In this document: one piece after another, positions 8,609 to 17,100 of the stretch | How positions within the stretch are numbered: position 1 is the stretch's first letter | How the letters are laid out: every line of letters starts with the position of its first letter | Assembly (NCBI GenBank): GCA_003243275.1 | Contig: QFQR01000006.1 | Coordinates: forward strand, 62,001-126,000 | Reading direction: 5' to 3' | Source of the DNA: Leifsonia xyli | GTDB lineage: Bacteria; Actinomycetota; Actinomycetes; Actinomycetales; Microbacteriaceae | DNA: 64,000 nt | Position numbers and translations under genes: made by a program | The notes under the pieces: model-generated | Told to the model about the DNA's origin: nothing | The model's input: only the letters and a program-made list of their open reading frames with translations | Database searches by the model: none

Positions 8609-11600
8609 ATGCCCGAGATCCCCGCGTCGCCGCCGCTCGCGCTCGACGCCTCGCAGCGGCTCGTCGTCGAGCTGCCTCCAGGCGCGGGCGCGCTCGTGGT
8701 GGGCGCAGCGGGCGCGGGCAAGACCACGGTGCTCGTCGAGCTCGCCGCGCGTCGTGTGCGGGAGGGGGCGCTCGTCCCCTCGCAGCTGCTCGTGCTCGCC
8801 GCGGGGCGGCACCAGGCAGACGCGCTGCGCGAGCGGATGGCGCAGCGCATCCCCGTCGTGACGACCGGTCCCTGGGCGCGCACCGCGGCATCCGTGGCCT
8901 TCGAGGCCGTGCGCGAACGCGCCCTGCTCGAGGGCGCATCCCCGCCGCGGCTGCTGTCGGGTGCCGAGCACGACCTCGCCATCCGGGATGTGCTCGAGGG
9001 CGGCGCAGAACTCGGCACGGGGCCCGCCTGGCCCGCGCACCTGGATGAGACGGTGCGCGGTCTGCCCGGCTTCCGCACCGAGCTGCGCGAGCTCATGATG
9101 CGGGCCACCGAGTACGGCATCACCCCGCACGAGCTCGTGCGGCTCGGCGAGCGGCACGAGCGCCCGGCGTGGGTTGCGGCAGGCGGGTTCATGGCGGAGT
9201 ACGGGCGGGTGATCGCCCAATCGCACGAGGGGCTCCTCGACTCCGCCGAGCTGGCGGTGTTCGCCGAGCGGGCGGTGGCCGACGGCGTCGCGGGCGAGCG
9301 CCTGAGCGGGGTTCGGCTCGTGCTCGTCGACGACGTGCAGCAGGCCTCCGAGGGCACGCTCCGGCTGCTCGCGGCCTTCGCCGGGCGGGGGGCCGAGGTG
9401 GTCGCGTTCGGCGACCCGGATCTCGCGGCGAACACCTTCCGCGGTGCGGGTGCCGAGACCGTCGGCCGGTTCCGCGAGCTCGTGCTGCCCGCGGGCGCCC
9501 CGGAGCTCGTGCTCGAGCGGGTGCACCGGCACGGGCCAGGCATCCGCCGGATCGTGCGGCAGGTGACCGAGATGGTCGGCACGGCGGGCATCACCGGGCA
9601 GCGTCGCGCGCAGTCGGCTGCCCCCGCAGAGTCCGAGCAGGCAGAGCCGGAGCACGCCGCTGCCGAGGGCCTCGAGCCCGCCATGCTGCTGCTGCAGCCG
9701 AGCGCGTGGACGCTGCGCTCCGCGATCGGGCGGGAGCTGCGCGAGAGGCACGTCTTCGACGGCGTGCCGTGGGGCGAGCTCGCGGTGATCGTCCGCAGCC
9801 GCAGCGACATCCCGGCCCTCGAGCGGCAGTTGGCGACCGCCCAGGTGCCGACGCGCAGTTCGACCGTCGGTCGGCCGCTCCGCGAGCATCCCGAGGCGGC
9901 GGCCTTGCTGCGGCTCGTGGAGCACGCGATCGGGCGCCGCCTGCTCGATGCGGGCTCGGCGGCCGCCGTGCTGCTCGGGCCCTACGGCGGGCTCGACCCG
10001 GTGGGTCTGCGGCGGCTGAGGCTCGCCGTGCGCAGCGAGGCGATCGCCCACGACGACCACCGGCCAGCGGGCGAGCTGCTCGCGGAAGCCCTCGGCGAGC
10101 CCGCGGGCTTCGCCACGATCGACCACGCGGTCGGGCGGGAGGCGGCACGGCTCGCCCGGGTGCTCGCGCGGGTGGGCGTCCGCGAGCGCGAGGGCGCCTC
10201 CGCCGAGGAGCTGCTGTGGGAGGCCTGGGACGGATCGGGTGTCGCCGAGCCGTGGCGTCGCGCCGCGCTCGGCACCGGGGTGGCAGCCGAGGAGGCCTCC
10301 CGTGCCCTCGACGGGGTGGTCGCGCTCTTCGCGGCGGCCCGGCGGTTCGCCGAGAACCGGCCCGCATCATCCGCTCGCGACTTCTTCGCGGAGCTGCTGG
10401 ACGCCGAGGTGCCCTCCGACGTCATCGCGCCGCAGACCGCGAGCGACGCGGTGCTCGTGACCACGCCGTCCGGGGCGGTCGGAGCGGAGTTCGACACGGT
10501 CGTCGTGGCGGGGCTGCAAGACGGCCGCTGGCCCGACCTGCGCGTCCGCGGCTCGCTGCTCGGGGCACCCGCGCTCGTCGAGGTCGCCACGGGCGTCGAC
10601 CCGCGCCATCTCGATGAGCGTCGGGCGGTGCTCGGCGACGAGTTGCGGTTGCTCGCGGTGGCGCTCTCCCGGGCGAGACGGCGGGTGCTGCTTGCCGCGG
10701 TCTCGGCGGAGGACGAGGCACCGAGTCCGGTCGTCACGATGCTCGCGCGCGAGGTGCCGGTGCGCGAGGTGGCCCCGCTGCCGCTCACCCTGCGTGGACT
10801 CGTCGCGCGCCTGCGGCTCGCGCTGACGAGCGACGGGCGCCTTCCCGAGTGGATGCGGCGCGAGCGCACCGATGCCCCCGCGGCTCTCGCGCTCCTCGCC
10901 GCCGAGGGGGTTCCGGGAGCCGATCCGCAGAACTGGCGCGGCCTCGCCCCGCTCTCCACCGAGGAGCCGCTCCTCGACCTCACCGACCCCGAGACCCGCG
11001 TCGCCGTCTCCCCCTCCAAGCTCGAGACCCTCGCCCGCTCGCCCATGGAGTGGTTCGTCGCCTCCTACGCGGGCGGTCAGACCAGCCTCGCCGCGGGCTT
11101 CGGCACCCTCGTGCACGAGGTGCTCGAGCACGCCGTCGAGCCGGAGCAGCAGACCGCTGAGGCCATGTGGGCGGCGCTCGAGCAGCGCTGGCCCGAGCTC
11201 GAGTTCGAGAGCCCGTGGATCGCGGAGCAGCAGCGTCGCGCGGCCCGCAGCGCCGTCGAGGCGCTCGCCGCCTACCTGAGGATGCAGCGCGCCGAGGGGG
11301 TCGTGCTGCTGTCGTCGGAGCCGAGCTTCGAGCTCGACGAGGCGCCCGCGCTGCTTCGCGGCAAGATCGACCGGGTCGAATCGCACGACGGAGCGATCGT
11401 CATCGTCGACCTGAAGACAGGCAAGCCCAAGTCGCAGGCCTACGTCGACGACAACCCGCAGCTCGCCGCGTACCAGCTCGCCTACGCGCGCGGTCAGATC
11501 GACGGCCTGCCCGAGGAGCACCGCCCGGGTGGTGCCCGGATGCTGTACACCCGCGACGGCGGCGCGAAAGCCCCCTACAAGGTGCTCGACCAGGCGGTGC

Positions 11601-11758
11601 TCACCCCCGAGCAGCTCGCCGAGTTCGCGCAGACGGTGCGGGAGGCCGCGATCACGATGGCGGGTGCCGCGTTCCCCGCGGTGCAGATCGACGACCCCTA
11701 CGCCTACGGCGGCGAGGTGCGTGTGGTGCATCTGCCGGGGGAGGTGTCCGGTGACTGA
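8609..11758 (+). CDS. adnA: AdnA-like helicase-nuclease subunit
   Basis: A 1049-aa UvrD/Rep-type protein, close to mycobacterial AdnA in length. AdnAB is the actinobacterial counterpart of RecBCD/AddAB and resects double-strand DNA ends. Walker A is GAAGAGKTT (residues 32-40) and Walker B is LVLVDDVQQ, with DD in place of DE. A second lobe follows, and a C-terminal PD-(D/E)XK nuclease is marked by VIVDLKTGKPKSQ, then a QLAAYQLAY motif. ATG 8609 has TACGGT 6 nt upstream. It overlaps adnB by 8 nt (GTGACTGA), so the two are translationally coupled. Confidence 0.92.
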   Translation: MPEIPASPPLALDASQRLVVELPPGAGALVVGAAGAGKTTVLVELAARRVREGALVPSQLLVLAAGRHQADALRERMAQRIPVVTTGPWARTAASVAFEAVRERALLEGASPPRLLSGAEHDLAIRDVLEGGAELGTGPAWPAHLDETVRGLPGFRTELRELMMRATEYGITPHELVRLGERHERPAWVAAGGFMAEYGRVIAQSHEGLLDSAELAVFAERAVADGVAGERLSGVRLVLVDDVQQASEGTLRLLAAFAGRGAEVVAFGDPDLAANTFRGAGAETVGRFRELVLPAGAPELVLERVHRHGPGIRRIVRQVTEMVGTAGITGQRRAQSAAPAESEQAEPEHAAAEGLEPAMLLLQPSAWTLRSAIGRELRERHVFDGVPWGELAVIVRSRSDIPALERQLATAQVPTRSSTVGRPLREHPEAAALLRLVEHAIGRRLLDAGSAAAVLLGPYGGLDPVGLRRLRLAVRSEAIAHDDHRPAGELLAEALGEPAGFATIDHAVGREAARLARVLARVGVREREGASAEELLWEAWDGSGVAEPWRRAALGTGVAAEEASRALDGVVALFAAARRFAENRPASSARDFFAELLDAEVPSDVIAPQTASDAVLVTTPSGAVGAEFDTVVVAGLQDGRWPDLRVRGSLLGAPALVEVATGVDPRHLDERRAVLGDELRLLAVALSRARRRVLLAAVSAEDEAPSPVVTMLAREVPVREVAPLPLTLRGLVARLRLALTSDGRLPEWMRRERTDAPAALALLAAEGVPGADPQNWRGLAPLSTEEPLLDLTDPETRVAVSPSKLETLARSPMEWFVASYAGGQTSLAAGFGTLVHEVLEHAVEPEQQTAEAMWAALEQRWPELEFESPWIAEQQRRAARSAVEALAAYLRMQRAEGVVLLSSEPSFELDEAPALLRGKIDRVESHDGAIVIVDLKTGKPKSQAYVDDNPQLAAYQLAYARGQIDGLPEEHRPGGARMLYTRDGGAKAPYKVLDQAVLTPEQLAEFAQTVREAAITMAGAAFPAVQIDDPYAYGGEVRVVHLPGEVSGD

Positions 11759-14700
11759 CGAGCGCGCGGCCGGTGCCGCATCCGGGAAGCCCGCGGACGC
11801 GGGGGCCCTCTCCGCCTTCCGCATCGCGGAGGCTCTCGGGCTGCCGCCGCCCACCGAGCAGCAGCGCGCCATCATCGAGGCAGCCCCCGACGCACCCGCG
11901 CTCGTCGTGGCGGGGGCCGGGTCGGGCAAGACCGAGACGATGGCGGGCCGGGCACTGTGGCTCATCGCGAACGGGCACGCGACGCCGGGCGAGATCCTCG
12001 GCCTCACCTTCACGCGCAAGGCCGCCGGCGAGCTGGCGGTGCGGATGGCGGAGCGGGTGGCGGCCCTGCGTCGTGCGGGGCTGATGCCCGAGATGCACGG
12101 CGACGATCCTGCATCCGAGCTGCTGGACGCGCCGCGGGTGTCGACCTACAACTCCTTCGCCGCCGCGATCTTCCGCGACCATGCGGCGCTGCTGGGCTAC
12201 GACGGTGACGGCGTGGTGCTCGGCGAGGCGGCGGCCTGGCTGCTCGCCCGGCGGATCGTCGTCGAGAGCGAGGACCCGCGGCTCGCCGAGCTCGAGCTCG
12301 GGGTCGACGCCGTCACGGGCGCCGTGCTGTCGATCGCGCGCGCGCTGGGAGAGAACCTCGCCGACCCCGCGCGGGTCGCCGCCTACGCCGCGGACGCGCG
12401 ACGGCTGAGCGAGCTCCCCCCGGGAGGCCGCGGCGCCTACGCGGAGGTCGAGTCGGCGTTCGTCGACCGCGTGACCGCGCTGCCGCTGCTCCTCGACCTC
12501 GCCGCTCGCTTCCAGGCCGCCAAGTTCGAGCGCGGCTTCAGCGAGTTCTCCGACCAGATCGCCACCGCGATGCGCATCATCGAGCGCACCCCGGAGGTCG
12601 CGCTCGCGCTCCGCGCGCAGTACCGCTTCGTGATCCTCGACGAATACCAGGACACGAGCGTCTCCCAGACGCGGCTGCTCGCGGCGATCTTCCGCGGGCA
12701 TCCGGTGATGGCGGTCGGCGATCCGCACCAGTCGATCTACGGATGGCGCGGCGCGAGCGCCTCGAACCTCGCCGAGTTCGCGGGCTGGTTCGACGCCGAC
12801 ACCCAGCTCTCGCTCAGCACGAGCTGGCGCAACGGCGTGCACATCCTGGAGGCGGCGAACACGCTCATCGCGCCGCTGTCGGCTCTCACCCCGGTTCCGG
12901 TCGCCGAGTTGAGCCCGCGGCCGGGAGCAGACGCCGTGCCGGTCGAGTGCGTCTTCCCCGAGACGGTCACCGAGGAGGCGCGCGAGGTGGCGCAGTGGTT
13001 CCGCGAACTGCTGCGCGATCCGGCGTTGCAGAGGCGAGACGACGACGGGCAGGCCGTGCCGCCGTCCGCCGCGCTGCTGCTGCGGGCCCGCGCGAACCTG
13101 GAGCACTACCTGGAGGCCTTCCGCGCGGCGGGCGTGAGGTATCACGTGCTCGGCGTCGGCGGGTTGCTCGCCGAACCGGTCGTCGCGGATGTGGTGGCGG
13201 CGCTCGCGGTGATCGCGCGCGCCGACTCCGGCTCCGAGCTCATCCGCCTGCTGCTCGGCTCGCGCTGGCGGCTCGGCGCGCGCGATGTGGCGACGCTGCA
13301 CGGGCTGGCCCGCTGGTTGGAGAAGCGCGACCTGCGTCAGCAGCCGCTCGACGAGGCGGTCGCGGCGGCACTGCGTGCCTCGGTCGCGGGCGACGAGTCG
13401 GCCTCGCTCGTCGACGCGCTCGACTTTCTGGCATCCGCTCCCGAGAACCATCGCGTCATCGCCTCGCTCGGCTTCAGCGAGCTCGGACTCGAGCGCTTGC
13501 GCGATGCGGGCCGCACCTTCGCCGAGCTGCGCCGCCGCGCGCGCCTGCCGCTCGGCGAGCTCGCGACCCTCGTCATCGAACGGCTGGACCTCGACATCGA
13601 GGTGGCCGCCAACGAGACCCGCACGGGCGGTGCCGCCGCCCTCGAGGGCTTCTTCGACGCGGTCGCGAGCTTCGAGCAGCTCGGCGCGGGCGCGGGCGTG
13701 GCCGACTTCCTCGGCTGGCTGCGCGAGGCGCAGTCGCGGGAGCGACTCACGCCGCGCAGCGAGGCTCCCGAGCCCGGCTGCGTGCAGGTGCTCACCATCC
13801 ACGGCTCGAAGGGCCTCGAGTGGGATCTGGTGGCGGTGCCGCGCCTCGTCGAGGGCGAGTTGCCGAACCCCTCGGCGACGAGCACCGGCTGGCTCACCTT
13901 CGGCGGCTTCCCGTACGAGTTCCGCGGCGATCGCGACGCGCTGCCCGTGTTCGACTGGCGCAGTTGCACGACGCGCAAGGAGGTCGTCGACCGGCTGAAG
14001 GCGTTCAAGGATGCCGAGCGCGAGCGCCTGCTGCTCGAAGACCGACGTCTCGCCTACGTGGCGGTCACCCGCGCCCGCAGCCGCCTGCTGCTGGCTGGCT
14101 CGTTCTGGGCGTCGCAGACGAAGCCCCGAAAGCCCAGTCGCTTCCTCGCCGAGCTCGTCGACGCGGCGGTGATCCCCGGGCTGCCTGATGCTCCGCTGTC
14201 GGCGGATGCCAACCCGCTGAGCGCCGAGGCCGAGTGGGTGCCCTGGCCCCGCGATCCGCTCGGTTCCCGACGCGCGCGGGTCGAGGCGGCGGCCGCGGCC
14301 GTGGCGCGCTCCGACGGGGAGGTGACGGATGCCGGTCTCGCGCGCGAACTCGAGCTGCTGCTCGCCGAGCACCGTCGCCGGCTCGCCGGGCGCGCGGCAC
14401 CCCCGCCGCCCGCGCGGGTGCCCGCCTCGCGGTTCGCCGACTACGTGGAGTCGACCGAGCAGACCCTCGCGCAGCTCGCCCGCCCGATGCCCGAACGCCC
14501 CTACCGCGCCACCCGGCTCGGCACGGTGTTCCACGCCTGGGTGGAGAACCGCGCCATGGGCACCCCGACGGGCGGCTTCGACGAGCTCGACGACCTCGAC
14601 CTCGAGGCGGCCGACGAGCTCATCGCGATCGATGCGGAGAACTTCGCCCGGCTGCGGGCCACCTTCGAGAGCTCACCGTGGGCCGAGCTGCAGCCGGTCG

Positions 14701-15023
14701 AGGTGGAGCGCGAGATCCATCTGCCGTTCGACGGCCGGGTCGTGATCTGCAAGATCGACGCCGTCTACCAGCACGGTGAGCGCTTCGAGGTCGTCGACTG
14801 GAAGACCGGGAAGGCCCCGAAGGATGCCGCCGATCTGGAGCGCAAGCAACTGCAGCTCGCGCTCTACCGTCTCGCCTACGCCCGCTGGACGGGCATCGAC
14901 CCCGCCCTCGTCGACGCCGCGTTCTATTTCGTCGCCGAGAACCGCGTCATCCGTCCCGAGCACATCGACACCGAGGAGGAGCTGCTCGCGCGCTGGCGGG
15001 GGGCGTTCGGCGCGGCCGGGTGA
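11751..15023 (+). CDS. adnB: AdnB-like helicase-nuclease subunit
   Basis: A 1090-aa partner of AdnA. Walker A is GAGSGKTET (about residues 53-61), the Q-motif region is PPTEQQRAIIEA, Walker B is FVILDEYQDTS, and later motifs are GDPHQSIYGWRGA, LTIHGSKGLEWD and VAVTRAR. The C-terminal RecB-like nuclease has FEVVDWKTGK followed by QLQLALYRLAYARW. In mycobacteria the AdnB motor drives translocation and each subunit cuts one strand; the conserved motifs here suggest the same. GTG 11751 was chosen from the 8-nt overlap with adnA. Confidence 0.93.
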   Translation: MTDERAAGAASGKPADAGALSAFRIAEALGLPPPTEQQRAIIEAAPDAPALVVAGAGSGKTETMAGRALWLIANGHATPGEILGLTFTRKAAGELAVRMAERVAALRRAGLMPEMHGDDPASELLDAPRVSTYNSFAAAIFRDHAALLGYDGDGVVLGEAAAWLLARRIVVESEDPRLAELELGVDAVTGAVLSIARALGENLADPARVAAYAADARRLSELPPGGRGAYAEVESAFVDRVTALPLLLDLAARFQAAKFERGFSEFSDQIATAMRIIERTPEVALALRAQYRFVILDEYQDTSVSQTRLLAAIFRGHPVMAVGDPHQSIYGWRGASASNLAEFAGWFDADTQLSLSTSWRNGVHILEAANTLIAPLSALTPVPVAELSPRPGADAVPVECVFPETVTEEAREVAQWFRELLRDPALQRRDDDGQAVPPSAALLLRARANLEHYLEAFRAAGVRYHVLGVGGLLAEPVVADVVAALAVIARADSGSELIRLLLGSRWRLGARDVATLHGLARWLEKRDLRQQPLDEAVAAALRASVAGDESASLVDALDFLASAPENHRVIASLGFSELGLERLRDAGRTFAELRRRARLPLGELATLVIERLDLDIEVAANETRTGGAAALEGFFDAVASFEQLGAGAGVADFLGWLREAQSRERLTPRSEAPEPGCVQVLTIHGSKGLEWDLVAVPRLVEGELPNPSATSTGWLTFGGFPYEFRGDRDALPVFDWRSCTTRKEVVDRLKAFKDAERERLLLEDRRLAYVAVTRARSRLLLAGSFWASQTKPRKPSRFLAELVDAAVIPGLPDAPLSADANPLSAEAEWVPWPRDPLGSRRARVEAAAAAVARSDGEVTDAGLARELELLLAEHRRRLAGRAAPPPPARVPASRFADYVESTEQTLAQLARPMPERPYRATRLGTVFHAWVENRAMGTPTGGFDELDDLDLEAADELIAIDAENFARLRATFESSPWAELQPVEVEREIHLPFDGRVVICKIDAVYQHGERFEVVDWKTGKAPKDAADLERKQLQLALYRLAYARWTGIDPALVDAAFYFVAENRVIRPEHIDTEEELLARWRGAFGAAG

Positions 15024-15045
15024 GGCCACCCGATCCGCGGCCGCC

Positions 15046-16038
15046 TCAGGAGACGCGCTCGGCGCGGTCGAGCAGCGCCTCGACCTCGTCGACGGCGAGG
15101 ATGGGCAGGGTCGGGGGAGCGATCGAGTCGGTCGCGTCGCCCAGCACATCGTCGACCAGCCGCGACATCATCCGCACGGCGTCGTCGACGACCTCGGTCG
15201 AGCGCTGCTCGGTGCCGTGCAGCAGCCAGCGCGCCACCTCGAGCTCGGAGAGCAGGGTCGCCCGCTGTCGGAGGCGACGGTCGACGCTGCCGCGCACCCG
15301 CGTGTAGGCGTCGAACACCGCGTCGGCGATGCCGTCGCGACGGATGCCGAGCACCCAGGAGAGATCGCGTGCCGGGTCGGCGACGCGGAGCGCGTGCCAC
15401 CCGAGGAGGCCCGCCACGTCGCCCGAGGAGGCGAGGAAGGACCCCGCGCCGAGGTCGCCGTTGACGACCGTCGGGGTGAACTGCCAGAGCCCGGAATCCG
15501 CGCAGGCCTGCTCCCAGCGGTCGAGCAGGGCCGCGGGGACGAGGCCGGTCGCGGCAGCCCGGTCGACGAGCGAGAGGGCGGTGCGATGCGCTTCGACCGC
15601 GGTCTGCACGGGGAGCCCGGCATCCGTGACGAGACTCGTCGGGAGCGCGTGGATGGCGGCGATCGCCTGGCCGATCGACTCGGCCAAGGCGAGATCGATG
15701 CCGGCGAGGGTCACCGGGGTGCCGTAGACGAACTCGGAGACGATGGCACGGGTGCCGCCGACCGGCGTCTGCCCCGCGAAGACGGTCATCTCGAACGGCA
15801 GCCGCGCGCGCACGCCCTGGCTGAGGGCACGCAGGGCGACCAGGTCGGCGGACTGCTGCTGCTCGGCACGCTCCGAGCGCGGAACCCGCACGATCCAGTG
15901 CCGCCCGTCGCGGCCGGTGACGACGGCGGCGTCGAAGTCGCCGCGTCCGGCGGCACCGAAGGGCGCCGCCCCCACGACGTCGAGCTCGGCGACGGCCGAG
16001 GTGGCGAGCGCCGCTAGAGTGAGGTGGGATCTGGCCAT
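15046..16038 (-). CDS. Aminoglycoside-phosphotransferase-fold protein, probable pseudokinase
   Basis: A 330-aa protein of the APH/choline-kinase fold. The fold is supported by the N-lobe (HWIVRVPRSE with a possible ATP-contact region), the hinge (AIVSEFVYGTPV) and the late motif DPARDLSW. The catalytic loop is altered: the usual HGDLxxxN appears as NGDLGAGS (about residue 190), and the Mg-binding Asp of the IDW motif is Gly (LLGW, about residue 210). The catalytic-loop Asp is kept. It lies convergent to adnB and divergent from nudC (93 bp). TACCCT lies 6 nt before the ATG. The role is unknown; resistance is unlikely. Confidence 0.8.
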   Translation of the reverse strand: MARSHLTLAALATSAVAELDVVGAAPFGAAGRGDFDAAVVTGRDGRHWIVRVPRSERAEQQQSADLVALRALSQGVRARLPFEMTVFAGQTPVGGTRAIVSEFVYGTPVTLAGIDLALAESIGQAIAAIHALPTSLVTDAGLPVQTAVEAHRTALSLVDRAAATGLVPAALLDRWEQACADSGLWQFTPTVVNGDLGAGSFLASSGDVAGLLGWHALRVADPARDLSWVLGIRRDGIADAVFDAYTRVRGSVDRRLRQRATLLSELEVARWLLHGTEQRSTEVVDDAVRMMSRLVDDVLGDATDSIAPPTLPILAVDEVEALLDRAERVS

Positions 16039-16131
16039 GGCGACAGGGTAGGTCTGCGCCGCCCGGCCACCCGGCACGCCACGCCCGATGCGCGGTTCTC
16101 GCGGTGGGCTCACGGCCACGGAGGGATGCGG

Positions 16132-17100
16132 ATGAGCGGCTCGACCCCCGCACCCGGACGGCCGTTGCGCCGTCCTCCCGTCGCTCCGGCGCTCTCGCGT
16201 TCCGAGCTCGACCGCGACTACCTCTCGCGGCAGGGCGGCATCCCGGCGTTGCTCGAGGACCCGCAGACCCGGCTCGTCGTGCTGCACGGCGGCAGCGCGC
16301 TCGGCACCGCGGCGGGTGCGCTCGCGCTGCTCGCTCCCGCGACGGCCGGGGTCGAGCCGGAGCACGCCGTGTTCCTCGGACGCGCGCTCACGGCATCCGG
16401 CGACCTCGCGGAGGGCGCTGCGGTGCTCGCCTTCGTCGTCTCGGAGGCGGATGCCGCCCGCCTCGGCGAGGGCGGCAGCTGGCTCGATCTGCGGCGGATG
16501 GGCGCGCTGCTCAGCCCGCGGGACGCGGGGCTCTTCACGCAGGCGCTCGCGCTCGCGAACTGGCACGGCGCCGCCGAGTTCTCGCCCGCGTCGGGCGAGC
16601 CGACGACCGTCACCCAGGCCGGTTGGGTGCGGGTCGACCCGTCGAGCGGACGCGAGCTCTACCCGCGCACCGACCCTGCGGTCATCGTGGCGGTGCTCGA
16701 CGACGACGACCGGATGCTGCTCGGCTCGAACGTGGAATGGGACACCGGTCGCTTCTCGCTGCTCGCGGGCTTCGTCGAGCCGGGGGAGTCGCTCGAGGCA
16801 GCCGTGATCCGCGAGATCTTCGAGGAGGCGGGCGTCGTGGTGACCGAGCCGGAGTACCGGGGGAGTCAGCCCTGGCCGTTCCCCGCCTCGCTCATGCTCG
16901 GCTTCGAGGCGCACCTCGCGCCGGGCAGCCCGCGGGAGCCGCGACCTGACGGCACCGAGCTGCGCGAACTGCGCTGGTTCACCCGCGACGAGCTGGCATC
17001 CGAGGTCGGGGCGGGCACCGTGCTGCTGCCGGGGCCTGCGTCGATCGCGCGGGCGATCATCGAGGACTGGTTCGGCGGCCCGATCGGCGAGCCGCGGTGA
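16132..17100 (+). CDS. nudC: NAD(+) diphosphatase NudC-like
   Basis: A 322-aa Nudix hydrolase. The Nudix box starts at GFVEPGES (about residue 214) and contains REIFEEAG. The NudC specificity motif SQPWPFPAS follows at about 245. NudC cleaves NADH/NAD+ to NMN(H) and AMP and can remove NAD caps from RNA. The zinc ribbon that normally precedes YPRTDPAVI is missing all four cysteines: the segment reads FSPASGEP ... VDPSSGREL. ATG 16132 is preferred over 16126 because GGAGGG is correctly spaced for it. The end overlaps the helicase start by 4 nt (GTGA). Confidence 0.9.
   Translation: MSGSTPAPGRPLRRPPVAPALSRSELDRDYLSRQGGIPALLEDPQTRLVVLHGGSALGTAAGALALLAPATAGVEPEHAVFLGRALTASGDLAEGAAVLAFVVSEADAARLGEGGSWLDLRRMGALLSPRDAGLFTQALALANWHGAAEFSPASGEPTTVTQAGWVRVDPSSGRELYPRTDPAVIVAVLDDDDRMLLGSNVEWDTGRFSLLAGFVEPGESLEAAVIREIFEEAGVVVTEPEYRGSQPWPFPASLMLGFEAHLAPGSPREPRPDGTELRELRWFTRDELASEVGAGTVLLPGPASIARAIIEDWFGGPIGEPR

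Noticed and set aside
15046..16038. Aminoglycoside resistance kinase
   Set aside because: Key Mg/ATP-binding residues are lost and the gene sits in a core repair cluster.
15046..16914. Long minus-strand frame extending the phosphotransferase by 292 codons
   Set aside because: The extension is antisense to nudC and is a GC-bias shadow; a leaderless -10 box and a conserved start fix the gene at 16038.
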